The position numbers and the translations under genes are program-made. DNA of 64,000 nucleotides, taken from assembly GCA_000320545.1 (NCBI GenBank), contig ADNK01000266.1, forward strand, positions 94,593 through 158,592, read 5' to 3'. Positions within the stretch are counted from its first letter, which is position 1. Every line of letters begins with the position of its first letter. The notes under the pieces are model-generated. The model was given only the letters and a program-made list of their open reading frames with translations. It did no database searches and was not told the DNA's origin. The stretch comes from Bigelowiella natans CCMP2755 (taxonomy: Eukaryota; Cercozoa; Chlorarachniophyceae). Positions 1 through 12,574 of the stretch are shown here, one piece after another.

Positions 1-219
1 TTTCGTTATACCTCAAATGATGTAGGCTATGATTTGATTGTTGTAAACTTAACCTGTGAGAAAAGTGATCCGACGTACAGATTATCAAGAATCTTATTTG
101 CGGGAGGATTCCCTTGAAGTATTATAGACAAATTTTAGATTTTCCAAAAAGTTCCATATTAAACTACCTTTAATATTTTTCTCGATTCCATATTTCATCC
201 GAACTAGAATATGATTCAG

Positions 220-915
220 CTAAACATAACACAGTTTTAGATTTGGCAACCTAAATGAAGCTGGTAAATTTGTTACAGTGTGGAAGGGGAAGAAAAGGAT
301 GAGAGACCACAAGGGAAGCTGGCCAGTCTTCGAATTCTTCCCCAAAATTTCGTTTCCAACGTGAAGCATTCCCAGCACCCCAATAGTAATGTATAACACG
401 CTGAACGAAGTGCATACCAAATGTATTCGAACGTCAAAACAATGGGGTATGACTAAACCTTGAGTACAAGCAAGTAATGAAGATTGCAGCCTGCCAGGAA
501 GCGGGGTCAAGTTCAACGAAGCTAGTCCTTCTCATAACCCTGGAATGACATCGTTGATGCTTCAGGGTCAAAACTATAACTTATGCAATGTATGTGGGTA
601 CCATATTCCAAGTCCTATGCCAAGGAGAAGGTGACGTGGCCACACAGCCATGATCGAGGGAGCAGTTCCGAATGGAAGCCTGTCTTGCAGGAGTGTTACC
701 CGAGTTTGCTCATGTCGACTACTGTTACTGCTACTACTTACTACTACTACTTTAGAATTTATACGAAGTTTCCGGTTCAAAAACTTGCCAACATTAGCGT
801 TGACCTGAAACAAAAGCAAATATGAAAACGGAAGCACTTTGGCCCTGACGACAAAGAACACCACAGTGTCACCTAAAGCTGAGTCTGTAGAAGGTCTTCT
901 TCTGTTTTCAACCAT
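220..915 (-). CDS. putative multi-pass membrane protein, 3' end uncertain or off the window
   Basis: I do not recognise this gene. The model starts at the ATG at 915-913. Reading runs to a GT donor at about 751, inside an ACT/AGT repeat. Further exons at 602-683, 459-539 and up to 400 join with consistent phase; the junction between the first two is the least certain. The product has hydrophobic stretches: FFVV..LPFSYLLLF in exon 1, HLLLGIGLGIW in exon 2, AAIFITCLYS in exon 3, and VLYITIGVLGML then LWSLILFFPF in exon 4. That looks like a polytopic membrane protein. Exon 4 stays open to a stop at about 220, but a further splice (for example the donor-like GTCTCT near 319) is possible. It lies head-to-head with the EF-hand gene, 227 bp apart. 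Exons are inferred from splice signals and phase only. Confidence 0.4.
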
Positions 916-1142
916 AGATCCTTGTCGCACATGGAAAATCACATGTATTTGTGGTTTACGTTACTGGATTCTGACTTGCCAGACAGAGCATGATGGGACG
1001 AAGCGGACGACGAACTTGAGAGTAGCAAAGATATTCGCTCAAGCCTGCCGCCCCTGCTGCTGCGGTTTTCCAAGGGGCTTTAATTGAAAAACCTGTGAGT
1101 GCCTGTGTAAGTATCCAGGGAGATGGGGGGAGTAGTTCCAAA
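916..1142. promoter_or_regulatory. short divergent intergenic spacer
   Basis: This 227-bp spacer lies between the ATG of the left-edge minus-strand gene and the ATG of the EF-hand gene, so it should hold both 5' UTRs and promoters. I see no clear TATA box or other element. Confidence 0.4.
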
Positions 1143-2243
1143 ATGCCCTACAATTCTCCACAAGAGTGCTCGTCCGATGGTAATCAGACTAAAGATGGCG
1201 GCGGTGGTGGTGGTAGTGGTGTGGTCATGGAGGTATGGAAGGCAAGAATAACATTAACTTCTTTCAGGCAACTTACACTACTGCGGAAATTGAGGCGGCA
1301 ATTCGTCGATTCTCAAAGCTTTCAGATTCTGATGCCACGTAATGAGTTCCCACCCCGACGATTTGATGATAACAATTGATAACAAGGCCATTGACCTACA
1401 GATTTGGGGGCGGCGTAAATAAGAAAACTTTCTCCAAGATCCTTTCTCACTTGGTATGGCTATCTTTATCAATACTTCTATTTTACATTTTTCTGTAGAT
1501 TGACATAAGCTTTTAAGGCCTGAGTATCTTATCGTATCTAATTGTCACTATTTTCGGTTATTCGTCTATTGTTCCCTAATGTAGCATCCAGACGAGGTGG
1601 GGCCTCTTTGGACGCAATGCGTCAGTTGGAGATACACACCCGAAGGTATTTACTATTTTTGTTTTAAATTTTAGGAGTATTACTGAATCTTGATCTTAAT
1701 TAGGACGGTTACGAAGGCAGTTCAAAAAGGGGGGCGGTGAGTTACTATTTCCTTCTTACTTCCTCATTCAGCTCATAGATCGTGGAAAAGAGATTGTATT
1801 GTATGTTATCTTATTCTAATAGATGCCTCCCCGGCTACAAGCCCTAAAACGGCTCAACCCTCTACGAAAAGTCCAAAAAACACAAAATCCCCGACGACGA
1901 GAGCCGGTATGATCTATGTATCTTATACATATTCTGTAAAAGCAATAACAACAATTGACCTTCAATAAATTGTCGTTACCCAATCAGCGGAATCCTTCAA
2001 AAAATTTGGGAAAATGACTAGACCAGAGAGGCGGGCCAGTCGCAAACTAAGGAGGTAATGAACTGTTGATTGGTATAGCCATCAGATCATAAATCCTCAT
2101 ATTACGTCTCTTTTCATTCAGTGGGGAAGAGAAGAAAATAAAAAGCACCGCTTCTGAAAAGGCAAATATGATAGGTACACGTTTTAGCCAGATGAGATGC
2201 ACTGCGTAAGGAGTAGTAGTTTGGAAGAAGGAATTGATTGTCA

Positions 2244-2278
<35 letters not shown>

Positions 2279-2737
2279 TACCGTTCATCAGAGATATTGT
2301 GCGGTCTTGCCATACTCTCCAATGGAATGTTTGACGACAAACTCAAGTAATAATCACAACTACTCAGCTAATCATTGATGGTTACGATGATGACGATGAT
2401 GATGATGACAACGATGATGATAGTGTTGATACTCGTAGAAAATATTGCCAGATAAATGCCATCCGCTCTCTGACATGACGAGCGAGCATGTTTGCATATA
2501 GTTATAGTTGTACTACTACTACTACTAGTAGTAGTAGTAGTAATAGCAGCAGCAAAATTTATTGTAGTAGAAGAAGGAGCTCCTCAAAATCACTAGTACC
2601 CAGCATTTATGTATTCACGATATGTTCCAAACACGCACGTAAATTTGTGCATACGCACAACACGCACACGAAGAGAGAGAAGGAGAGAGGGGGGGAAGGG
2701 GGGGGGAGAGCGAAGGAGAAAACACACACACACACAC

Positions 2738-2782
<45 letters not shown>

Positions 2783-3494
2783 GTACATACCAAAGGTGTA
2801 TCTACAATCTATTCGACTTTAACGAAGATGACCAACTTCAGAAGGATGAGTTCGCAATGCTCTTGAGGTAATAACATAGTTGTTGTATTTGTAGTAGTAG
2901 TAGTTGTAGTTGTTGTTGTAGCAGTATCACATTGTACGCTACAACATAATAACATAAGTTGGTAGTGATGATGATGAAACCCGTTATTAGCTGAGATGAA
3001 GTCCATATCTGATTTCAACCACCAGATTGATGCACTGCAGCTTAGCTTACCCCTGTCCTCCTCTTTCTATGTTTCCTGCTCTGTTGTTTCATTATCATCA
3101 ATCATCATCGTCACGAATCATCATCAATATCATCATCGTTAGGTCCTGTCTTGTTATACTCTCAAAATTCACCATGGAGGTGTTTGTTCAGCGAAGAGGG
3201 AGGAGGAGGGGAAAGGAGAGGGGGGGGGAAAGGGGAGGAAGAGGAGCAAGCTATGAAGATGCTCATATTTTTGTCGTTAGTAGTGGTGGTTGCGGTGGCA
3301 ACAACAGGCAAATGCGAAGATGATCGGTCCTTTGTTCAATGTTCTCTTCCTCCTTCTTCATGATTCTACAACGCTCTCTCGTATCAACAATCTCAAATTA
3401 TGTGCATTTTTTTTTTATGCAACAAAACAATGATAAGGACCTTCTCCCAACCAGGGATTCTATACAAAAATTTACAAAGGTAGTAGAAGTAGTT

Positions 3495-3527
<33 letters not shown>

Positions 3528-3975
3528 ATGTTAGTTAAAGATGAATAAAGAGAAACAAAGAGGAAGGGAGAGCGAAATGTTAATGAGAAAGGATGATTCT
3601 CATGGCAATGATCATTGGCACAACACATTTTAAATATTAGAACATGTCCTCTCTCACATTTTGAAACAAGTTCCCGTACGTCTCCTTAACTTACTTATTT
3701 GACCACACAAAGGAGCAATTTGAAATTGCTGATGCATCGGATGTAAAGGATTCAACTGTAAGCTTTAAAGAATTGCGAAGATTCGTTCTCAGAAGTCCCA
3801 TTGCAACTGGGTGGGTCATGATGCATTATAGCAGCAGCAGCAGCAGCCAAAAATAAATAAACAGAATATCTTTTCTCTTATTCCTTTGAAGGCTGCTGTT
3901 TTCTCAAGAAGCAGTGCATGCATTTATGTCGTATAGAGGATGATGATAACCATTTTAAATATATGAACAAATGAG

Positions 3976-4055
<80 letters not shown>

Positions 4056-4639
4056 ACGCATACACATACACTTGTATTTTTCATTCATTCATCCATTGAT
4101 TTTTTCCCTTCGTAGTCCCCATCATTATTAATTATGATGATGATCATCTTCATCATCATCTTCATCATCATCATCATCATCACCACCATCTCAGATACAT
4201 GATTCAATATGGAACATCCGACACACACAAAGTAAATATGAAGGCCAAGGTAGTAACCAACCAATCCCCCACTGATTCATTCCCTGAGACATACCAATAT
4301 ATCCGTGCACCGATGTTGTTTGCAAGCCCACACGACGAGCTTCCTTCTTCTTCTTCTTCTTCTTCTTCTTCTTCTTCTTCTTGTGGTGCTGCTATGTGTC
4401 TCGTAGATACAGCAGGATAGAAAATATGACCACACTGCATCTCGAAGAGGTTCAAGGCTGCCGTCGGTCGTTAGCAAGAACATTAGGAGCCCCAAGGGAG
4501 CAGGAGGATTGGGGGGGGGGAAGTTACGAGGTTTGTCAAGCGAGAGAAAGAGAGATTGAATGGATGGATGCTTGCATCGTCATGTAATCAGCCTCACATT
4601 GTCATATAATCCTATCATTAGTTATTATCATTAGTTTAA

Positions 4640-4672
<33 letters not shown>

Positions 4673-4855
4673 CATCGCTAATATTACATGAGCAAGCAAA
4701 GACACAGCACTTGTAGTATGTGCCTACGTGGAGACGTAATAGACATTTTCTTATCATCTCGCATTCAAACTGTCACTTTAATGATAGGATCTCGGAGAAG
4801 TTTGCCAAAGATTAATAATATGGCTATGGGAAAGCGGTAGTAGTAGTATTAGTAT

Positions 4856-4889
<34 letters not shown>

Positions 4890-5389
4890 CATCGGCCTCG
4901 TAGTGGAAGAAGAAGAAGTATTAGTAAGAAACAACTACACTGATTCGTTACCATGTGAAAGGCAGCTCATTGTATCTCCTTACTACTTTGCATTTGACAT
5001 CATTCGCTCAGTGAGAGTTCCGCACCATATTATAGCAGTAGTAGCAATAATAGTAATATCGATTCATCTCTTCACATTTATCATCGTTCCTATGATTGGT
5101 CTCGTTGGAAGGACGATAGCATGTTGTTTATTATTGCCCTCCCTTCCCCTCCTCCTCTGTAAATAAATGAATATGAGCAGTTCTTCGATAAAACGCGGTG
5201 GTGGCGTCGTTCAGGTAATGGCTATCCTCTTCCAATCGTTATCATCATCAACATCATCATCAAATCTTCTACACAGAATATCAAGCAGCACACGGAGAAC
5301 ATGGAGAAATCTGTATCTGCCTTGTCATCATCAGGAATCCCTCAGGCCAAGGTCCTGCACTCTCTCTCTCTCTCACACCACACACACAC

Positions 5390-5453
<64 letters not shown>

Positions 5454-5570
5454 GAGAACTCAGATAGGCAGTAAGCATACAAGATTCCTTTCATTCTACA
5501 ATTTAGTCGTTGAACGTAGCAACGGTTTTTGGTACGATCGATGATGGACGTTGCTTTTTCAATATATTAA

Positions 5571-5613
<43 letters not shown>

Positions 5614-5617
5614 TTAA

Positions 5618-5661
<44 letters not shown>

Positions 5662-6923
5662 GTGATATATCATCAGCTTATGGAGCTTCGAAACTTCTTC
5701 ATTGGGCTTGATAAAAACGGTATAATATTGATTATAATACAAATATAAGTTCATAATCGCACTCGAGAATGAGGGGTGGGGGAGCAGGATTCATCGATTC
5801 CTCTTCTAAATTCAAGATACTAGTCAAATGATCGCTGCATTTGATAATGCTTGTGAGGATTATATGTTTGTTGTCAAAAGGTGACGGCTCTATATCCTGC
5901 GAAGAGCTCGAAAAAGCGATGCAGGAAAATTCTCTCTCGGTACATTCCCTCCCCAGATGTTCTCACAGATGAGCCTTCTCCACGCTGACAATCTCCCCTC
6001 CCCCCTCCTTGATGTTATTATTCATCATGCAGAACCACCATGTAGATGCCCACAGCGCAGATGGAAAAGAACAGTCAGTAGCACGGAGAACACTCAATAC
6101 AAATAATCATATCAAATCTTTCACCTCATTGATTATATGTGCTGCTACAAATGAAAGACAAGAAGTAAAATGGGAACAGATGGCGTCTCTCCATCTACCC
6201 CCCCTCCCCCGCTTTGCCTGCGAGAGATCAATGAATTGAATTTTCTAAGAGTTGGACTTATGATAGTATTTGTTCACTGTGTAACTTAACAGAGCACGCA
6301 GCACATTTTACTAAACAACCGAACAACTCGTAGGAATAGTAGTAACAGCAACATTAATCAACATAGGGTTACGTTTATCGAATTTCTCCAAATATGCTTC
6401 CCCGACAAGGTAGTAATGATGATCATCATGGTAGAGAAAAGGGGACAGTGAAAAGAGTTACGCGATCATCATTATCGTCGTATCGTAGTTATTGTTACTT
6501 TATCACCATCATCATCATCATCAACAACAACATCACGATGATCTAACCGCACCCATCAGTCCACGCACACCCTCAAGCAAGTTGCATTAGCATTTGAATC
6601 GAGGAAACCAGAGGTGCACAAACGTTGTTGTTGTTGTTGTTGCTGCTGCTGCTGCTATGGTGGTGGTTGTGGTGGTGACGCGATCATATAGCCAGCAATA
6701 GTAAGCACGCAAGGAAGATATAGATGCTCAAGTGTTTCCTCCTCCTCTTCTTCTTCCCGACACTAGATTTGGCTAGCGACCTAATATGTGAGTTGTTCTT
6801 GTTGTTATATGTTGTTGTTTGATATTCACTTAGCATCAGGACGTGAGAAGGGCATGCGCGATCTTCGATATGGTTGACGCCAAGAGAGGGTACTACTACT
6901 ACCACTACTACTACAGCAGACAC

Positions 6924-6954
<31 letters not shown>

Positions 6955-8369
6955 GTGATGATGATTATTGCAGATAGAGCAATAGCAAAAGCAATGTCCG
7001 ATCATGGCTGTACGCCGTTATGATCCTGATGCATCATGTGGAATCATTGCTTGATAGGAGGGGGGGGCTAAATTTGTTCATTCCTTTAACTGTGACCTAG
7101 CTTATCTTAACTGTGATGTACCTTATCCGCAACCCCCCCCCCCCCCCCCCTCCCCCCTTACCCCTTCGTTTCTCCTACCACCTCATGAACAACCAATTGT
7201 GATGACTGAATGAGTGCTGATTGTTGCACAGGTTTAAGGGGTTGGTCAAAGTGAAGGAGTTCCTTAAGGAAATAAACGAGTGCAAAGCTCTAAGTCGGTT
7301 CCTGCAGATCAAGGCTGTGAAGCAGTACATAGCTCGAAAGGCGAAAAAGTTCAAGAATAATAAAATTGATCTGTATCAGGTGCCTTTAATTCTTAGTGTG
7401 TCGCTAGATTAGCCAGCATGATATCAGTAGCAGCAGCACAGCAGCATCACCACTATCATCATCATCATCATTATCATCACCATCATCATCACCATCATCA
7501 TCACCATCATCATCATCATGTAACAGAACACATTCATAAATGGACATACGCAATTGCGCATGATTTATATCTATTTCTCTGTACGTCTTCTTCGCTCTCA
7601 CCTTCCCCATCCCCTCCCCCCCCTCTCTCTTTCATTTTCTTTCTTTCTATCCAGGCGATGTCTCTAATATTCTGTAAGACAATCTCCCAACCTATATTAG
7701 AAAGGCTCGTCAAAAAGGTCAATGAGTGAGTAAGAAGAAGAAGCAGGAAAAATTGAAACAAAACAACAGAATTGCTATCCCCCTCCTCCTCCTCCACCTC
7801 CTCCTCCTACACTTCACAGTAGCAATGATTCCGACTATTATACGAGTAGCATATCTCTAATTAAGTATGCATATGGTGTGAGGAAGAAATCTATCACCAC
7901 TTCAGCAATACGAGGATGTGACAGAACGATGATCTTTATGTATGTGAAATGATAATAGGTAAAGCAGAGTATCAGTGCTTTTGGTGAGGAAGAAATGTCG
8001 CATCTGAAGGAGGGGTACATGGCTATAGACGTGGTCAGTGCTCATCGTGTAATTTCATGTGCCAAATATCATCCATTGATGAGGAAAATAACACAACAAG
8101 TACTCTGCTGCACACACCTTTGATGAATAATCTCTCATGAAGCCTGTCTTCGTTTCGTCACCCAGAATGGTGATGGGATCTTGTCGAGGGAGGAGTTCAA
8201 GGCTTTTTTGACGAAGAGAGGTGGTGAATACTCCGTTGTGCGTTGTCCTTTCTTGTGTGTCTCAGCGATGATAACTCTAAAGTGAGAAGAAGAAGGAGAA
8301 AAAGAAGAAGAAGAAGAAGATATTTTTTGCAGTATGCGGACACACACACACACACACACACCACGCGAA

Positions 8370-8401
<32 letters not shown>

Positions 8402-8902
8402 ACGCGCTAACTTGTTTACAACTAAATGAATTTAACCTCCACACATTTAGTATCACCCAAAGGCACAGAACACCAAGCAAACAAGCTGAATGATGTGACA
8501 ACTTATAGGTGTATTCCCAGAGGACTGCGACAAAATGTATGATATTGCTGATGTGAGCAGGGTAAGAACATATCAGCCGTGGCTTTTTCTGAGTATATAT
8601 TCAAGCATTCTCTCACATCATATATGTTACTCCCATTTCTATAAATGCAAGTCAAGTGAATGAACCACGTTTTGATTTTTCGGATTCAGGACGGTGAACT
8701 TCATTTCCAGGAGTTTTGTCTTCTCTATGCGACAAAGATGAAGGTGCTTTCCCCCAACACATTTTCGAAATTTACAATCGTCATGGTGACAATTGGCATC
8801 CTTCATTCTTACATATAATGCTTGAACTGTGTTCAGCACATCTACAAAACCGAATACGGATATGGCACGAACGATGGCTTGTCCGACACAAGGTATCTTG
8901 TT

Positions 8903-8954
<52 letters not shown>

Positions 8955-9116
8955 TGTGTGCTTTCACTTGAGGAGGAAAATGCTTCCTAGGAATATGTAG
9001 ATTGCAACGCTCAAAGCGTGGTGCGTACGAATTTGAAACTTGAGATATTGAAATTTCGTCGATAATTCAGGACTCTCTCGGATGAGTTTGTACCTCCACG
9101 ACATCAATCAGTTTAA
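1143..9116 (+). CDS. multi-EF-hand calcium-binding protein, many small exons
   Basis: A probable calcium sensor of unrecognised family, split into about 20 small exons. Supported exons: 1143-1232, 1268-1338, 1402-1414 (13-nt microexon), 1585-1645, 1704-1736, 1823-1906, 1988-2054, 2796-2867, ~3677-3810, 4195-4231, 5677-5719, 5881-5939, 6367-6410, 7239-7378, ~7655-7727, 7976-8033, 8166-8220, 8509-8561, 8690-8743, 8837-8892 and 9071-9116 (TAA). Almost all joins keep phase. At least one small exon is missing between 2868 and 3676, and one between 5940 and 6366. EF-hand loops visible: FDFNEDDQLQKDEF, LDKNGDGSISCEELEKA (split over two exons), VTFIEFL, IDVNGDGILSREEFKAFL and IADVSRDGELHFQEF. The N-terminus has a Gly run and then a basic Ser/Thr/Pro/Lys-rich segment. 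Introns are stuffed with microsatellites. The gene is real with high confidence; the exact mRNA is less sure. Confidence 0.8.
2055..2795 (+). repeat. EF-hand gene intron with GCT, GAT, ACT/AGT, CA and TA microsatellites
   Basis: The intron between two phase-matched exons contains (GCT)n near 2250-2276, GAT-rich DNA near 2385-2410, (ACT)n/(AGT)n near 2513-2545, a GA/GGGG-rich stretch, (CA)n near 2722-2738 and (TA)n near 2742-2779. Confidence 0.85.
3490..5664 (+). repeat. dense microsatellite block in EF-hand gene introns
   Basis: Tracts include (GTA)n 3490-3530, (CT)n 3977-4014 followed by (AC)n 4017-4050, CAT/CTT tracts 4150-4190, (CTT)n 4341-4381, (ATT)n 4641-4672, (TAG)n 4838-4890, (GA)n 5394-5450, (TA)n 5573-5610 and (GT)n 5619-5664. 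The block contains one short candidate exon (4195-4231) and ends at the acceptor of the exon at 5677. Confidence 0.9.
6490..7520 (+). repeat. CAT, TGT, GAT and poly-C tracts in EF-hand gene introns
   Basis: CAT/CAA tracts occur near 6509-6530, (TGT)n with CTG 6624-6655, (GAT)n 6925-6955, a C-run near 7133-7150 and (CAT)n 7456-7520. The exon at 7239-7378 lies among them. Confidence 0.85.
8280..8965 (+). repeat. AAG, AC/GT and CT/GT microsatellites in EF-hand gene introns
   Basis: An AAG-rich run lies near 8286-8320, (AC)n 8341-8362 opposite (GT)n 8371-8400 (a potential hairpin of complementary repeats), and (CT)n 8904-8937 runs directly into (GT)n to 8960. Confidence 0.85.
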
Positions 9117-9180
9117 AGATGGCAACAATCGAATACTGTTCTGACTGTATGGCGATGGGTGTAATGAAATAATTACATAA

Positions 9181-9204
9181 TTTCAATAGTGATCCTAATG
9201 TAGC
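9181..9204 (+). repeat. copy of dispersed island motif
   Basis: The sequence starts TTTCAATAGTGATCCTAATG and continues TAGC. It aligns with 52873-52896 and, on the minus strand, with 20173-20200. After TAGC both it and the 52.9-kb copy continue with a similar ATG-AAAGC context. Confidence 0.6.
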
Positions 9205-9234
9205 TATGTAAAGCGGCGGCAACAGCGCTAAGAT

Positions 9235-10085
9235 TGTGTTTATTTGTTTCGGCAATTATTATGTGCTTCATGCTTGCAAGTTCTGCATTGTCGTTGCGCC
9301 CGCGACGTGCCGCGCGCGCGCGGGCGAACGTGTTTGTAAGTGTTCCTTGGTTGTTTACCTTCTTGGTGTCAACATTCCTGTAGAAGTCGACGATCACAGT
9401 GAAGTATTTTGTCAGTGTCTTTTTACTGGTTGGCGCAGTACCTAGGCATGTTGACTTACTGCCTTTATTGCTCATGGTGCTTGATTCATCTCTACATCTC
9501 TGCCTATAGCTATACCTGTGTAATTGCCATGCGTGCGATGCCTAGCATGATTGCTACATCGATGTATCAGCCAGGTCAGCAGCCGTGCATGCGCAACACA
9601 TGTAACATTCCATTAGGCCACCAAGCTTGGGAATGACACAGTCACATCGCGCACACTACAGCGTAGCGTGCGCGTGCCACGCACGGCGACGATGTCATGT
9701 ACACATCGATCTATCTAGCTAGATGCATGTGCGACACTGCGCCACTACTAGCCTGCTAATAACAACTATACGTAAAGCTGCACGTAACGTGTACGTGCTG
9801 GCGTGGACAAGCCTTGACCCCCTGTATGTCTACTAGCTGTCCCGCGATCTGATATGGCGTGCACTGTCGATGATCAGGCTAGCAGGCTCTACTAGTCTAG
9901 TCTAGTAGCCACGACTGGCATCGCAACTCGTGGTGTGGTGACATGCCGCGACGCACACATGCTGCGCCAGAAGCCTAGATTTTATCATACTAGCATACTA
10001 GCATAGTCTCGTAGTGTCGCTGTATATGGAGCTGCCGCGCATGACAAAATTCAGCAATGGCGACGACATCGATAGCTAATTTTTG
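9235..10085. repeat. palindrome-rich island A at a convergent gene junction
   Basis: This island lies between the 3' ends of the EF-hand gene (9116) and the KH gene (10249). It has no convincing coding exon. It is enriched in CTAG, TGCA, CATG, CGCG and TCGA words (for example ctatctagctagatgcatg near 9711-9729 and tactagcatactagcata near 9988-10005) and nearly free of long microsatellites. A copy of the shared ~25-bp motif sits at its left edge, 9181-9204. Confidence 0.7.
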
Positions 10086-10248
10086 GATTGATATGTGGCA
10101 AATAAGCGAAGGATGTCTAGATGTGTGGTATTATGCTGATCGATATGATGATGATGATGATCTTCACATTGATTGTCTATCTATTTCTCCTGATATATTA
10201 TGATGCATGCATACAAGCAGGGTCCACCACCACCACCACTAAACTGAA

Positions 10249-11438
10249 TCAGTTCCAGTCGTCTTCCTCACTGTGGTTTGAGACTTGCCACTCAGGAGGA
10301 GTGGGCTCTGGTTCCAATGGCGCTGCCTGTTCAGCAATGGTGTTCTTCAGCATTTCCACAGCAAGCTTTACCTTCTCCGAATCGCCAACAATAGTGCACA
10401 CACCGCTTCCGTTCTTGGGAGTAGTAATGCGTGTTTGCGTTGCCTTGGTAATTCTTCGGATATTTGAACCACCCTTTCCGATGATAGCAGGGACCATATC
10501 TGCTTCGACTGGAAACTCGCATGTCACATAAGATGGGTGAGTCAGGGCACTGAACCCTTGTTTTGCAAGATCAAGCAGTGCTCCCTTTGCCTTTGCAACG
10601 CCTTCTGCTGGACCAATGATAGTAATGATCTTGGCATCATCGTCCTTTTCCAAAGAGGATACGCCGGTATCAGCTATGATTTGTCGGAAGTAATTTCCCT
10701 TAGAGCCCATCATTTGACCGATCTTCTTGTCTGGGACTTCAACAACAGCGCTAGAGAATCCTGGATTTGTGTACTGAGAGAAACCCTGACCAAAATTAAC
10801 AACGTTGTGGTGATGACAAGAAATGATGAGAAAAGAGTGAGCAAGTTCATCGATGATACTAGTTGTTGGGGTAGTGCGTGCTTTCGTATCATGCATTGTT
10901 TCTGAGACTAACCTTTTCCATAAGTTCTCGTAGCGCATCTGCAGCTTTTTCACATTGTTCTTTCTGTCCATTAATTGTTACGACGTCGTGAATGCCACCC
11001 AACTTTGGGAGGATAATCTTCACCCCGAGTCTATCTTGAAGAGCGTTAATATTTGCGATTTTCTTGCCAAATACTCTCTTGCGCTGTGCAGAGGGTACTT
11101 TTACATATACCTGTGTCTGGTCTGCAGAAACAGACTGTCCAAACAATACCGAGTAGTAGTACAACAAATAATTAAGCGTCAAATTTCGGGCTTGGAAACC
11201 ATCCATAGCATCACATCTAAAGAAGATTCTGTTTGCATTTGTATTATTATCAGGAAATTGACAGTAGTGGTTCAACCCACCTTTTTCCCTTCGTTGAGTG
11301 CCGCCTTTTTGTCAATCTGTGCTTGACGTCTAATATGTTCCTTTGGTTGCTGCCATCCTACCGATGAAGAAGAAGGAGCGATGAGAGGAGGAGAGAGCAG
11401 GAACGAGAATTGGGAGTTGGAGGAGAGGGAAAAGTGGG

Positions 11439-11491
<53 letters not shown>

Positions 11492-12417
11492 CATGTAAAA
11501 TTATATTATTATAATTAAACCGTTAAAATATTTGTATTACTAAACCTTCTTCCTCCTCCTTCCTTCTTTTCTCATCCTCTAGAGCAGCAATACGTGACGC
11601 TTCATCAACCTCAGCCTGAGCTCCACTCTCTTTCTTTTTCCTTTTTCTCAACTCCTGTCGTTTCTTCTTTTTTGCGAGTTTTTTAGCTTCAGCTGCAGCC
11701 TTTGCTTCAGCCGCTTTCTTTTCTTGCTCACGTTTTTTCCTGCGAGCCTTTTTTGCTTGGCTTTTACTCATGCCCCTAAATTCATCTTCTTCCTTCTCAG
11801 CTGCCGCGGGTTTGGCAGCTGCTGCCGCAGATACTTCGGGTGCCTTTTTCGCAGGCGCGGGCTTGGCATCGTCATAACTGCTACGCTTGTACTGCTTCTG
11901 ATTTTTCCCAGCCTAAATAGTGATGGCGCATGAGTATTGATTGAAAACTCCAGATTTTATCATCACAGATTTTCGAATGGAATGAATTTCAAATCGAACT
12001 CAATTTACACATTAGTTGAATACGTTTTTCTTTTTCTTCTTTTTCTTTTTGCTGGTGGTTTGAACAACAGCCTCCTCTTCGTTGTCATCAAAGTCTTCTT
12101 CATCGTCCACGTGGTCGCTGAAATCAACAAAATGACACACGCAGATGTTTATCGACTGATGGCTAATGGCCATTTATAGCACTAGCTCCTCTAGTGCTCG
12201 TAGAAATAATTTAAATGATGCTATACACGTACTTTTGAGGAGTTTTCTGTCTTTTCCCTGAGCAGCTTTGCTTCGAGGCTATGTATCCAGCAATAGCAGA
12301 CACCCCTCCAATCGCAAGGGAAACCGAGAGCTCCATCTTAGTAACGTGTCCAGTTACAAATCCAAGGGCCCCTGCAACTACAGGGGCCAAGTATGCGTCT
12401 GAATTGTCCTTGTCCAT
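10249..12417 (-). CDS. membrane-anchored KH-domain RNA-binding protein (vigilin-like KH repeats)
   Basis: Predicted 493-aa RNA-binding protein from six exons with fully consistent phase: 12233-12417, 12024-12117, 11546-11912, 11281-11357, 10913-11134 and 10249-10785 (TGA). The N-terminus has two Gly/Ala-rich hydrophobic segments (about residues 10-23 and 30-47), consistent with a membrane anchor or hairpin. An acidic patch and a poly-Lys stretch follow, then a long Lys/Ala/Glu-rich, probably coiled-coil arm. At the C-terminus are three KH-type modules. The first is degenerate, with GKKI at about 264-267. The next two have the GxxG loops GSKG (about 342-345) and GKGG (about 418-421). Tandem KH repeats with a basic helical arm recall vigilin and ER-anchored ribosome/mRNA-binding proteins. 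The family name is inference; the KH domains are clear. Confidence 0.85.
11437..11486 (-). repeat. (TA)n microsatellite in KH gene intron
   Basis: An almost pure TA tract lies within the intron between the exons at 11546-11912 and 11281-11357. Confidence 0.9.
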
Positions 12418-12574
12418 TTCTTACCGAACGTAGTGGTGAGATAGCGTGGTTTAGAAGATACTAGGGGGTAGGCACTACAAGGGGTTCTCAACTCGCGTTG
12501 ATTCAATGAAGAAAACTATCTTACGTCAATGAATAACTCATGTCGCAGTCTAAAACGAAACACTAGTTATCGCA
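12418..12574. promoter_or_regulatory. short divergent spacer upstream of the KH gene
   Basis: 157 bp lie between the ATG of the KH gene (minus) and the ATG of a 44-codon plus-strand ORF. It is a candidate bidirectional promoter. I see no distinct core element. Confidence 0.35.

Noticed and set aside
2609-2866. Open frames through CA, TA and GA repeats, including poly-Tyr/Ile, Thr/His and Arg/Glu readings here and elsewhere
   Set aside because: Microsatellites lack stops in some frames and produce artificial repeats of amino acids. They sit in introns.
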